Shown in pieces: positions 1-11,300 of a stretch of DNA of 64,000 nucleotides; the first letter of the stretch is position 1, and each line of letters begins with the position of its first letter. The position numbers were made by a program, and so were the translations under genes. The notes under the pieces were generated by a model. It was given only the letters and a program-made list of their open reading frames with translations, searched no databases and was not told the DNA's origin. The stretch comes from Euonymus europaeus. Its lineage: Eukaryota; Streptophyta; Magnoliopsida; Celastrales; Celastraceae. The stretch is from NCBI GenBank assembly GCA_963580455.1, contig OY756972.1:13035001-13099000 (forward strand), read 5' to 3'.

Positions 1-954
1 CTTTGATGATCCGAAGTTGCTCAACTCTCTCTATGGAGGAGCTTTTAACGGTTTTGTCCATTTGTCATAGAAAGTTGGTGTTTTGGCATCGAAATAGTCT
101 AGGAAGGTTATACTCATAAAATTTGACATATAAAAACAATAAAAAGTCTATCCCAAGCGACTTTGATAGTCCGAAATTGCTCAACTCTCTCTATGGAGAA
201 GCTTTTAATGGTTTTCTCCAACTGTCATAGAAAGTTGGTGTTTTGGCATCGAAATAATCCAATAAGCTTATACTCATAAAATTTGACATATAAGAACATT
301 AAAAATTGTACACCGAGCAACTTTGATGATCGGAAGTTGCTCAACTCTCTCTATGGAGGAGCTTTTAACGGTTTTGTCCATTTGTCATAGAAAGTTTGTG
401 TTTTGGAATCCAAATAATCTAGGAAAGTTATACTCATAAAATTTGACATAGATGAACAATAAAAAGTCTATCCCGAGCAACTTTGATAGTCCGAAGTTGC
501 TCAACTCTCTCTATGGAGGAGCTTTTAACGGTTTTCTCCATTTGTCGTAGAAAGTTGGTGTTTTGGCATCGAAATAATCTATGAAGTTTAAACTCGTAAA
601 ATTTGACATATAAGAACAATAAAAATTGTACACCGAGCAACTTTGATGGTCTGAAGTTGCACAACTCTCTCTACGAAGGAGCTTTTAACGGTTTTGTCCA
701 TTAGTCATAAAAAGTTGGTGTTTTGTCATCGAAATAATCTAGGAAGCTTATACTCATAAAATTTGACTTATAAGAACAATAAAAATTGTACACCGGGTCA
801 CTTTGATGGTCCGAAGTTGCTCAACTCTCTCTATGGAGGAGCATTTAACGGTTTTGTCCATTAGTCATAGAAAGTTGGTGTTTTGGCATCGAAATAATCT
901 AAGAAGGTTATATTCATAAAATTTGACATATAAGAACAATAAAAAGTCTATCTC

Positions 955-982
955 GAGCGACTTTGATAGTCCAAAGTTGCTC
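955..982. repeat. Dyad symmetry, F-G monomer junction variant (longer stem)
   Basis: Arms gagcgactttg and caaagttgctc pair along 11 positions with a single G/T mismatch and a 6-bp loop. This variant gains inner pairing through the G-type change ccaaag while losing one outer pair. Confidence 0.85.
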
Positions 983-1114
983 AACTCTCTCTATGGAGGA
1001 GCTTTTAATGGTTTTCTCGATTTTTCATAGAAAGTTCGTGTTTTGGCATCGAAGTAATCCAGTAAGCTTATACTCATAAAATTTGACATATAAGAACAAT
1101 AAAAATTATACACC

Positions 1115-1142
1115 GAGCAACTTTGATGATCCGAAGTTGCTC
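1115..1142. repeat. Dyad symmetry in the satellite monomer (9-bp perfect stem), representative
   Basis: The arms gagcaactt and aagttgctc are perfect reverse complements separated by 10 bp (tgatgatccg). The site spans each boundary where the left monomer ends in gagcaa and the right one begins ctttgatgatcc, so it recurs many times across the array. Confidence 0.9.
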
Positions 1143-1440
1143 AACTCTCTCTATGGAGGTGCTTTTAACGGTTTCGTCCATTTATCATAGAAAGTAGGTA
1201 TTTTGGCATCGAAATAATCTATTAAGCTTATACTCATAAAATTTGACATATAAGAACAATAAAAAGTTTACACCGAGCAACTTTGATGGTCCGAAGTTGC
1301 TCAACTCTCTCTATGAAGGAGCTTTTAACATTTTTGTCTATTTGTCATAGAAAGCTGGTGTTTTGGCATCGAAATAATCTAGGAAGCTTATACTGATAAA
1401 ATTTGACATACAAGAACAATACAAATTGTACACCGAGCAA

Positions 1441-2880
1441 CTTTGATGATCCGAAGTTGCTCAACTCTCTCTATGGAGGAGCTTTTAACGGTTTTGTCCA
1501 TTTGTCATTGAAAGTTGGTGTTTTGGCATCGAAATAGTCTAGGAAGGTTATACTCATAAAATTTGACATATAAAAACAATAAAAAGTCTATCCCAAGCGA
1601 CTTTGATAGTCCGAAATTGCTCAACTCTCTCTATGGAGAAGCTTTTAACGCTTTTCTCCAACTGTCATAGAAAGTTGGTGTTTTGGCATCGAAATAATCC
1701 AATAAGCTTATACTCATAAAATTTAAAATATAAGAACAATAAAAATTGTACACCGAACAACTTTGATGATCGGAAGTTGCTCAACTCTCTCTGTGGAGGA
1801 GCTTTTAACGGTTTTGTCCATTTGTCATAGAAAGTTTGTGTTTTGGAATCCAAATAATCTAGGAAAGTTATACTCATAAAATTTGACATAGATGAACAAT
1901 AAAAAGTCTATCCCGAGCAACTTTGATAGTCCGAAGTTGCTCAACTCTCTCTATGGAGGAGCTTTTAACGGTTTTCTCCATTTGTCGTAGAAAGTTGGTG
2001 TTTTGGCATCGAAATAATCTATGAAGCTTAAACTCGTAAAATTTGACATATAAGAACAATAAAAATTGTACACCGAGCAACTTTGATGGTCTGAAGTTGC
2101 ACAACTCTCTCTACGAAGGAGCTTTTAACAGTTTTGTCCATTAGTCATAAAAAGTTGGTGTTTTGTCATCGAAATAATCTAGGAAGCTTATACTCATAAA
2201 ATTTGACTTATAAGAACAATAAAAATTGTACACCGGGTCACTTTGATGGTCCGAAGTTGCTCAACTCTCTCTATGGAGGAGCATTTAACGGTTTTGTCCA
2301 TTAGTCATAGAAAGTTGGTGTTTTGGCATCGAAATAATCCAAGAAGGTTATATTCATAAAATTTGACATATAAGAACAATAAAAAGTCTATCTCGAGCGA
2401 CTTTGATAGTCCAAAGTTGCTCAACTCTCTCTATGGAGGAGCTTTTAATGGTTTTCTCGATTTTTCATAGAAAGTTGGTGTTTTGGCATCGAAGTAATCC
2501 AGTAAGCTTATACTCATAAAATTTGACATATAAGAACAATAAAAATTATACACCGAGCAACTTTGATGATCTGAAGTTGCTCAACTCTCTCTATGGAGGT
2601 GCTTTTAACGGTTTCGTCCATTTATCATAGAAAGTTGGTGTTTTGGCATCGAAATAATCTATGAAGCTTATACTCATAAAATTTGACATATAAGAACAAT
2701 AAAAAGTTTACACCGAGCAACTTTGATGGTCCGAAGTTGCTCAACTCTCTCTATGAAGGAGCTTTTAACATTTTTGTCCATTTGTCATAGAAAGCTGGTG
2801 TTTTGGCATCGAAATAATCTAGGAAGCTTATACTGATAAAATTTGACATATAAGAACAATACAAATTGTACACCGAGCAA
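1441..2880. repeat. Canonical 9-monomer HOR, copy 2
   Basis: Repeats the A to I order with only scattered single-base differences from copy 1, for example a B-to-C junction reading accgaacaa instead of accgagcaa, and aaaatttaaaatataag in B. Confidence 0.93.
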
Positions 2881-4319
2881 CTTTGATGATCCGAAGTTGC
2901 TCAATTCTCTCTATGGAGGAGCTTTTAACGGTTTTGTCCATTTGTCATAGAAAGTTGGTGTTTTGGCATCGAAATAGTCTAGGAAGGTTATACTCATAAA
3001 ATTTGACATATAAAAACAATAAAAAGTCTATCCCAAGCGACTTTGATAGTCCGAAATTGCTCAACTCTCTCTATGGAGAAGCTTTTAACGCTTTTCTCCA
3101 ACTGTCATAGAAAGTTGGTGTTTTGGCATCGAAATAATCCAATAAGCTTATACTCATAAAATTTAAAATATAAGAACAATAAAAATTGTACACCGAACAA
3201 CTTTGATGATCGGAAGTTGCTCAACTCTCTCTATGGAGGAGCTTTTAACGGTTTTGTCCATTTGTCATAGAAAGTTTGTGTTTTGGAATCCAAATAATCT
3301 AGGAAAGTTATACTCATAAAATTTGACATAGATGAACAATAAAAAGTCTATCCCGAGCAACTTTGATAGTCCGAAGTTGCTCAACTCTTACCATGGAGGA
3401 GCTTTTAACGGTTTTCTCCATTTGTCGTAGAAAGTTAATGATTTGACATCGAAATAATCATGGAAGCTTATACTCGTAAAATTTGACATATAAGAACAAT
3501 AAAAATTGTACACCGAGCAACTTTGATGGTCTGAAGTTGCACAACTCTCTCTACGGAGGAGCTTTTAACGGTTTTGTCCATTAGTCATAAAAAGTTGGTG
3601 TTTTGTCATCGAAATAATCTAGGAAGCTTATACTCATAAAATTTGACTTATAAGAACAATAAAAATTGTACACCGGGTCACTTTGATGGTCCGAAGTTGC
3701 TCAACTCTCTCTATGGAGGAGCTTTTAACGGTTTTGTCCATTAGTCATAGAAAGTTGGTGTTTTGGCATCGAAATAATCTAAGAAGGTTATATTTATAAA
3801 ATTTGACATATAAGAACAATAAAAAGTCTATCCCGAGCGACTTTGATAGTCCAAAGTTGCTCAACTCTCTCTATGGAGGAGCTTTTAAAGGTTTTCTCGA
3901 TTTTTCATAGAAAGTTGGTGTTTTGGCATCGAAGTAATCCAGTAAGCTTATACTCATAAAATTTGACATATAAGAACAATAAAAATTATACACCGAGCAA
4001 CTTTGATGATCCGAAGTTGCTCAACTCTCTCTATGGAGGAGCTTTTAACGGTTTTGTCCATTAGTCATAGAAAGTTGGTGTTTTGGCATCGAAATAATCT
4101 AAGAAGGTTATATTCATAAAATTTGACATATAAGAACAATAAAAAGTTATCCTGAGCGACTTTGATAGTCCAAAGTTGCTCAACTCTCTCTATGGAGGAG
4201 CTTTTAATGGTTTTCTCGATTTTTCATAGAAAGTTGGTGTTTTGGCATCGAAATAATCTAGGAAGCTTATACTGATAAAATTTGACATATAAGAACAATA
4301 AAAATTGTACACCGAGCAA
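2881..4319. repeat. Rearranged 9-monomer HOR, copy 3
   Basis: Order A B C D' E F G F' G/I. The D' monomer at 3,361 is marked by ctcttaccatgg and by gttaatgatttgac. H and I are replaced by a second F-like monomer and a monomer that is G-type on the left and I-type on the right. A 1-bp deletion near 4,147 makes this unit 1,439 bp and shifts the phase of everything downstream. Confidence 0.88.
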
Positions 4320-5759
4320 CTTTGATGATCCGAAGTTGCTCAACTCTCTCTATGGAGGAGCTTTTAACGGTTTTGTCCATTTGTCATAGAAAGTTGGTGT
4401 TTTGGCATCGAAATAGTCTAGGAAGGTTATACTCATAAAATTTGACATATAAAAACTATAAAAAGTCTATCCCACGCGACTTTGATATTCTGAAATTGCT
4501 CAACTCTCTCTATGGAGAAGCTTTTAACGGTTTTCTCCAACTATCATAGAAAGTTGGTGTTTTGGCATCGAAATAATCCAATAAGCTTATACTCATAAAA
4601 TTTGACATATAAGAACAATAGAAATTGTACACCGAGCAACTTTGATGATCGGAAGTTGCTCAACTCTCTCTATGGAGGAGCTTTTAACGGTTTTGTCCAT
4701 TTGTCATAGAAAGTTTGTGTTTTGGAATCCAAATAATCTAGGAAAGTTATACTCATAAAATTTGACATAGATGAACAATAAAAAGTCTATCCCGAGCGAC
4801 TTTGATAGTCCGAAGTTGCTCAACTCTCTCTATGGAGGGGCTTTTAACGATTTTCTCCATTTGTCGTAGAAAGTTGGTGTTTTGGCATCGAAATAATCTA
4901 TGAAGCATAAACTCGTAAAATTTGACATATAAGAACAATAAAAATTGTACACCGAGCAACTTTGATGGTCTGAAGTTGCAGAACTCTCTCTACGGAGGAG
5001 CTTTTAATGGTTTTGTCCATTAGTCATAAAAAGTTGGTGTTTTGTCATCGAAATAATCTAGGAAGCTTATACTCATAAAATTTGACTTATAAGAACAATA
5101 AAAATTGTACACCGGGTCACTTTGATGGTCCGAAGTTGCTCAACTCTCTCTATGGAGGAGCATTTAACGGTTTTGTCCATTAGTCATAGAAAGTTAGTGT
5201 TTTGGCATCGAAATAATCTAAGAAGGTTATATTCATAAAATTTGACATATAAGAACAATAAAAAGTCTATCCCGAGCGACTTTGATAGTCCTAAGTTGCT
5301 CAACTCTCTCTATGGAGGAGCTTTTAATGGTTTTCTCGATTTTTCATAGAAAGTTGGTGTTTTGGCATCGAAGTAATCCAGTAAGCTTATACTCATAAAA
5401 TTTGACATATAAGAACAATAAAAATTATACACCGAGCAACTTTGATGATCCGAAGTTGCTCAACTCTCTCTATGGAGGTGCTTTTAACGGTTTCGTCCAT
5501 TTATCATAGAAAGTTGGTGTTTTGGCATCGAAATAATCTACGAAGCTTATACTCATAAAATTTGACATATAAGAACAATAAAAAGTTTACACCGAGCAAC
5601 TTTGATGTTCCGAAGTTGCTCAACTCTCTCTATGGAGGAGCTTTTAACATTTTTGTCCATTTGTCATAGAAAGCTGGTGTTTTGGCATCGAAATAATCTA
5701 GGAAGCTTATACTGATAAAATTTGACATATAAGAACAATAAAAATTGTACACCGAGCAA
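4320..5759. repeat. Canonical 9-monomer HOR, copy 4
   Basis: The full A to I order returns. Its B monomer (from 4,480) has the private marker gatattctgaaattgc and its D monomer has gaagcataaactcg. These markers recur at 12,800-13,240 and 16,480-16,900, in the copies of this block. Confidence 0.9.
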
Positions 5760-6866
5760 CTTTGATGATCCGAAGTTGCTCAACTTTCTCTATGGAGGAG
5801 CTTTTAACGGTTTTGTCCATTTGTCATAGAAAGTTGGTGTTTTGGCATCGAAATAGTCTAGGAAGGTTATACTCATAAAATTTGACATATAAAAACAATA
5901 AAAAGTCTATCCCAAGCGACTTTGATAGTCCGAAATTGCTCAACTCTCTCTATGGAGAAGCTTTTAACGGTTTTCTCCAACTGTCATAGAAAGTTGGTGT
6001 TTTGGCATCGAAATAATCTATGAAACTTAAACTCTTAAAATTTGACATATAAGAATAATAAAAATTGTACACCGAGCAACTTTGATGGTCTGAAGTTGCA
6101 CAACTCTCTCTACGGAGGAGCTTTTAACGGTTTTGTCCATTAGTCATAAAAAGTTTGTGTTTTGTCATCGAAATAATCTAGGAAGCTTATACTCATAAAA
6201 TTTCACTTATAAGAACAATAAAAATTGTACACCGGGTCACTTTGATGGTCCGAAGTTGCTCAACTCTCTCTATGGAGGAGCATTAAACGGTTTTGTCCAT
6301 TAGTCATAGAAAGTTGGTGTTTTCGCATCGAAATAATCTAAGAGGGTTATATTCATAAAATTTGACATATAAGAACAATAAAAAGTCTATCCCGAGCGAC
6401 TTTGATAGTCCAAAGTTGCTCAACTCTCTCTATGGAGGAGCTTTTAATGGTTTTCTCGATTTTTCATAGAAAGTTGGTGTTTTGGCATCGAAGTAATCCA
6501 GTAAGCTTATACTCATAAAATTTGACATATAAGAACAACAAAAATTATACACCGAGCAACTTTGATGATCCGAAGTTGCTCAACTCTCTCTATGGAGGAG
6601 CTTTTAACGGTTTTGTCCATTTGTCATAGAAAGTTGGTGTTTTGGCATCGAAATAGTCTAGGAAGGTTATACTCATAAAATTTGACATATAAAAACTATA
6701 AAAAGTCTATCCCACGCGACTTTGATATTCTGAAATTGCTCAACTCTCTCTATGGAGAAGCTTTTAACGGTTTTCTCCAACTATCATAGAAAGTTGGTGT
6801 TTTGGCATCGAAATAATCCAATAAGCTTATACTCATAAAATTTGACATATAAGAACAATAAAAATT
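5760..6866. repeat. Truncated HOR with B/D hybrid monomer
   Basis: Order A (5,760), B/D (5,920), E, F, G, A (6,560), B (6,720). The monomer at 5,920 has the B-type ctccaactgtc on the left and D-type aaactcttaaa on the right, so monomers C and most of B and D are missing. An unequal exchange inside a monomer explains it. Confidence 0.85.
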
Positions 6867-8319
6867 ATACACCGAGCAACTTTGATGATCCGAAGTTGCT
6901 CAACTCTCTCTATGGAGGTGCTTTTAACGGTTTCGTCCATTTATCATAGAAAGTAGGTATTTTGGCATCGAAATAATCTATTAAGCTTATACTCATAAAA
7001 TTTGACATATAAGAACAATAAAAAGTTTACACCGAGCAACTTTGATGGTCCGAAGTTGCTCAACTCTCTCTATGAAGGAGCTTTTAACATTTTTGTCCAT
7101 TTGTCATAGAAAGCTGGTGTTTTGGCATCGAAATAATCTAGGAAGCTTATACTGATAAAATTTGACATATAAGAACAATACAAATTGTACACCGAGCAAC
7201 TTTGATGATCCGAAGTTGCTCAACTCTCTCTATGGAGGTGCTTTTAACGGTTTCGTCCATTTATCATAGAAAGTTGGTGTTTTGGCATCGAAATAATCTA
7301 CGAAGCTTATACTCATAAAATTTGACATATAAGAACAATAAAAAGTTTACACCGAGCAACTTTGATGTTCCGAAGTTGCTCAACTCTCTCTATGGAGGAG
7401 CTTTTAACATTTTTGTCCATTTGTCATAGAAAGCTGGTGTTTTGGCATCGAAATAATCTAGGAAGCTTATACTGATAAAATTTGACATATAAGAACAATA
7501 AAAATTGTACACCGAGCAACTTTGATGATCCGAAGTTGCTCAACTCTCTCTATGGAGGTGCTTTTAACGGTTTCGTCCATTTATCATAGAAAGTAGGTAT
7601 TTTGGCATCGAAATAATCTATTAAGCTTATACTCATAAAATTTGACATATAAGAACAATAAAAAGTTTACACCGGGTCACTTTGATGGTCCGAAGTTGCT
7701 CAACTCTTTCTATGGAGGAGCATTTAACGGTTTTGTCCATTAGTCATAGAAAGTTGGTGTTTTGGCATCGAAATAATCTAAGAGGGTTATTTTCATAAAA
7801 TTTGACATATAAGAACAAGAAAAAGTCCATCCCGAGCGACTTTGATAGTCCAAAGTTGCTCAACTCTCTCAATGGAGGAGCTTTTAATGGTTTTCTCGAT
7901 TTTTCATAGAAAGTTGGTGTTTTGGCATCGAAGTAATCCAGTAAGCTTATACTCATAAAATTTGACATATAAGAACAACAAAAATTATACACCGAGCAAC
8001 TTTGATGATCCGAAGTTGCTCAACTCTTTCTATGGAGGTGCTTTTAACGGTTTCGTCCATTTATCATAGAAAGTTGGTGTTTTGGCATCGAAATAATCTA
8101 TGAAGCTTATACTCATAAAATTTGACATATAAGAACAATAAAAAGTTTACACCGAGCAACTTTGATGATCCGAAGTTGCTCAACTCTCTCTATGAAGGAG
8201 CTTTTAACATTTTTGTCCATTTGTCATAGAAAGCTGGTGTTTTGGCATCGAAATAATCTAGGAAGCTTATACTGATAAAATTTGACATATAAGAACAATA
8301 CAAATTGTACACCGAGCAA
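6867..8319. repeat. Irregular satellite segment with H-I dimers
   Basis: From 6,880 the order is H I H I H/E F G H I, so the 320-bp H-I pair is locally repeated before a fresh A monomer starts at 8,320. The H monomer at 7,520 ends with the E-type accgggtca. This segment lies between the two copies of the 6.87-kb duplication and is not part of either. Confidence 0.85.
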
Positions 8320-11300
8320 CTTTGATGATCCGAAGTTGCTCAACTCTCTCTATGGAGGAGCTTTTAACGGTTTTGTCCATTTGTCATAGAAAGTTGGTGT
8401 TTTGGCATCGAAATAGTCTAGGAAGGTTATACTCATAAAATTTGACATATAAAAACAATAAAAAGTCTATCCCAAGCGACTTTGATAGTCCGAAATTGCT
8501 CAACTCTCTCTATGGAGAAGCTTTTAATGGTTTTCTCCAACTGTCATAGAAAGTTGGTGTTTTGGCATCGAAATAATCCAATAAGCTTATACTCATAAAA
8601 TTTGACATATAAGAACATTAAAAATTGTACACCGAGCAACTTTGATGATCGGAAGTTGCTCAACTCTCTCTATGGAGGAGCTTTTAACGGTTTTGTCCAT
8701 TTGTCATAGAAAGTTTGTGTTTTGGAATCCAAATAATCTAGGAAAGTTATACTCATAAAATTTGACATAGATGAACAATAAAAAGTCTATCCCGAGCAAC
8801 TTTGATAGTCCGAAGTTGCTCAACTCTCTCTATGGAGGAGCTTTTAACGGTTTTCTCCATTTGTCGTAGAAAGTTGGTGTTTTGGCATCGAAATAATCTA
8901 TGAAGTTTAAACTCGTAAAATTTGACATATAAGAACAATAAAAATTGTACACCGAGCAACTTTGATGGTCTGAAGTTGCACAACTCTCTCTACGAAGGAG
9001 CTTTTAACGGTTTTGTCCATTAGTCATAAAAAGTTGGTGTTTTGTCATCGAAATAATCTAGGAAGCTTATACTCATAAAATTTGACTTATAAGAACAATA
9101 AAAATTGTACACCGGGTCACTTTGATGGTCCGAAGTTGCTCAACTCTCTCTATGGAGGAGCATTTAACGGTTTTGTCCATTAGTCATAGAAAGTTGGTGT
9201 TTTGGCATCGAAATAATCTAAGAAGGTTATATTCATAAAATTTGACATATAAGAACAATAAAAAGTCTATCTCGAGCGACTTTGATAGTCCAAAGTTGCT
9301 CAACTCTCTCTATGGAGGAGCTTTTAATGGTTTTCTCGATTTTTCATAGAAAGTTCGTGTTTTGGCATCGAAGTAATCCAGTAAGCTTATACTCATAAAA
9401 TTTGACATATAAGAACAATAAAAATTATACACCGAGCAACTTTGATGATCCGAAGTTGCTCAACTCTCTCTATGGAGGTGCTTTTAACGGTTTCGTCCAT
9501 TTATCATAGAAAGTAGGTATTTTGGCATCGAAATAATCTATTAAGCTTATACTCATAAAATTTGACATATAAGAACAATAAAAAGTTTACACCGAGCAAC
9601 TTTGATGGTCCGAAGTTGCTCAACTCTCTCTATGAAGGAGCTTTTAACATTTTTGTCCATTTGTCATAGAAAGCTGGTGTTTTGGCATCGAAATAATCTA
9701 GGAAGCTTATACTGATAAAATTTGACATACAAGAACAATACAAATTGTACACCGAGCAACTTTGATGATCCGAAGTTGCTCAACTCTCTCTATGGAGGAG
9801 CTTTTAACGGTTTTGTCCATTTGTCATTGAAAGTTGGTGTTTTGGCATCGAAATAGTCTAGGAAGGTTATACTCATAAAATTTGACATATAAAAACAATA
9901 AAAAGTCTATCCCAAGCGACTTTGATAGTCCGAAATTGCTCAACTCTCTCTATGGAGAAGCTTTTAACGCTTTTCTCCAACTGTCATAGAAAGTTGGTGT
10001 TTTGGCATCGAAATAATCCAATAAGCTTATACTCATAAAATTTAAAATATAAGAACAATAAAAATTGTACACCGAACAACTTTGATGATCGGAAGTTGCT
10101 CAACTCTCTCTATGGAGGAGCTTTTAACGGTTTTGTCCATTTGTCATAGAAAGTTTGTGTTTTGGAATCCAAATAATCTAGGAAAGTTATACTCATAAAA
10201 TTTGACATAGATGAACAATAAAAAGTCTATCCCGAGCAACTTTGATAGTCCGAAGTTGCTCAACTCTCTCTATGGAGGAGCTTTTAACGGTTTTCTCCAT
10301 TTGTCGTAGAAAGTTGGTGTTTTGGCATCGAAATAATCTATGAAGCTTAAACTCGTAAAATTTGACATATAAGAACAATAAAAATTGTACACCGAGCAAC
10401 TTTGATGGTCTGAAGTTGCACAACTCTCTCTACGAAGGAGCTTTTAACAGTTTTGTCCATTAGTCATAAAAAGTTGGTGTTTTGTCATCGAAATAATCTA
10501 GGAAGCTTATACTCATAAAATTTGACTTATAAGAACAATAAAAATTGTACACCGGGTCACTTTGATGGTCCGAAGTTGCTCAACTCTCTCTATGGAGGAG
10601 CATTTAACGGTTTTGTCCATTAGTCATAGAAAGTTGGTGTTTTGGCATCGAAATAATCCAAGAAGGTTATATTCATAAAATTTGACATATAAGAACAATA
10701 AAAAGTCTATCTCGAGCGACTTTGATAGTCCAAAGTTGCTCAACTCTCTCTATGGAGGAGCTTTTAATGGTTTTCTCGATTTTTCATAGAAAGTTGGTGT
10801 TTTGGCATCGAAGTAATCCAGTAAGCTTATACTCATAAAATTTGACATATAAGAACAATAAAAATTATACACCGAGCAACTTTGATGATCTGAAGTTGCT
10901 CAACTCTCTCTATGGAGGTGCTTTTAACGGTTTCGTCCATTTATCATAGAAAGTTGGTGTTTTGGCATCGAAATAATCTATGAAGCTTATACTCATAAAA
11001 TTTGACATATAAGAACAATAAAAAGTTTACACCGAGCAACTTTGATGGTCCGAAGTTGCTCAACTCTCTCTATGAAGGAGCTTTTAACATTTTTGTCCAT
11101 TTGTCATAGAAAGCTGGTGTTTTGGCATCGAAATAATCTAGGAAGCTTATACTGATAAAATTTGACATATAAGAACAATACAAATTGTACACCGAGCAAA
11201 TTTGATGATCCGAAGTTGCTCAATTCTCTCTATGGAGGAGCTTTTAACGGTTTTGTCCATTTGTCATAGAAAGTTGGTGTTTTGGCATCGAAATAGTCTA

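Larger units (their letters stand above)
1..1440. repeat. Canonical 9-monomer higher-order repeat (HOR), copy 1
   Basis: Nine 160-bp monomers, named A to I here, make one 1,440-bp unit that then repeats. Diagnostic variants: A (1-160) aaatagtctagg and taaaaacaat; B (161-320) ctccaactgtc and atccaataagc; C (321-480) ggaatccaaataatc and acatagatgaac; D (481-640) tttgtcgtag and aaactcgtaaa; E (641-800) tctgaagttgcac and gacttataag; F (801-960) gagcatttaac and ggttatattc; G (961-1120) ctcgatttttc and gaagtaatccag; H (1121-1280) ggaggtgct and tttcgtccatttatc; I (1281-1440) aacatttttgtc, aagctggtg and actgataaa. Neighbouring classes differ at many sites, while the same class 1,440 bp away is almost identical. 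That contrast defines a HOR. Confidence 0.95.
1..6866. repeat. Large satellite segmental duplication, left copy (6.87 kb)
   Basis: This stretch is repeated almost base for base at 8,320-15,186, with an offset of 8,319 before and 8,320 after the 1-bp deletion at 4,147. Shared private variants include aagaacatta near 291/8,610, the ccatgg D' monomer near 3,391/11,711 and gaaacttaaactctt near 6,022/14,342. Only scattered substitutions separate the copies, such as 1,339, 1,793, 3,889 and 4,621. It may extend left of the window. Confidence 0.93.

Noticed and set aside
434..664. A 76-residue minus-strand reading frame (MCNFRPSKLLG...) that recurs more than fifteen times between 434 and 44,013
   Set aside because: It spans about one and a half satellite monomers and recurs only because the D-containing HOR segment is repeated. 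The 160-bp period is not a multiple of three, no domain is recognisable and no gene signals surround it.
7744..7992. Minus-strand 82-residue frames of the MYNF type (also near 33,182, 44,214 and 45,014)
   Set aside because: Low-complexity satellite translation that depends on private substitutions in each copy; not conserved as protein.
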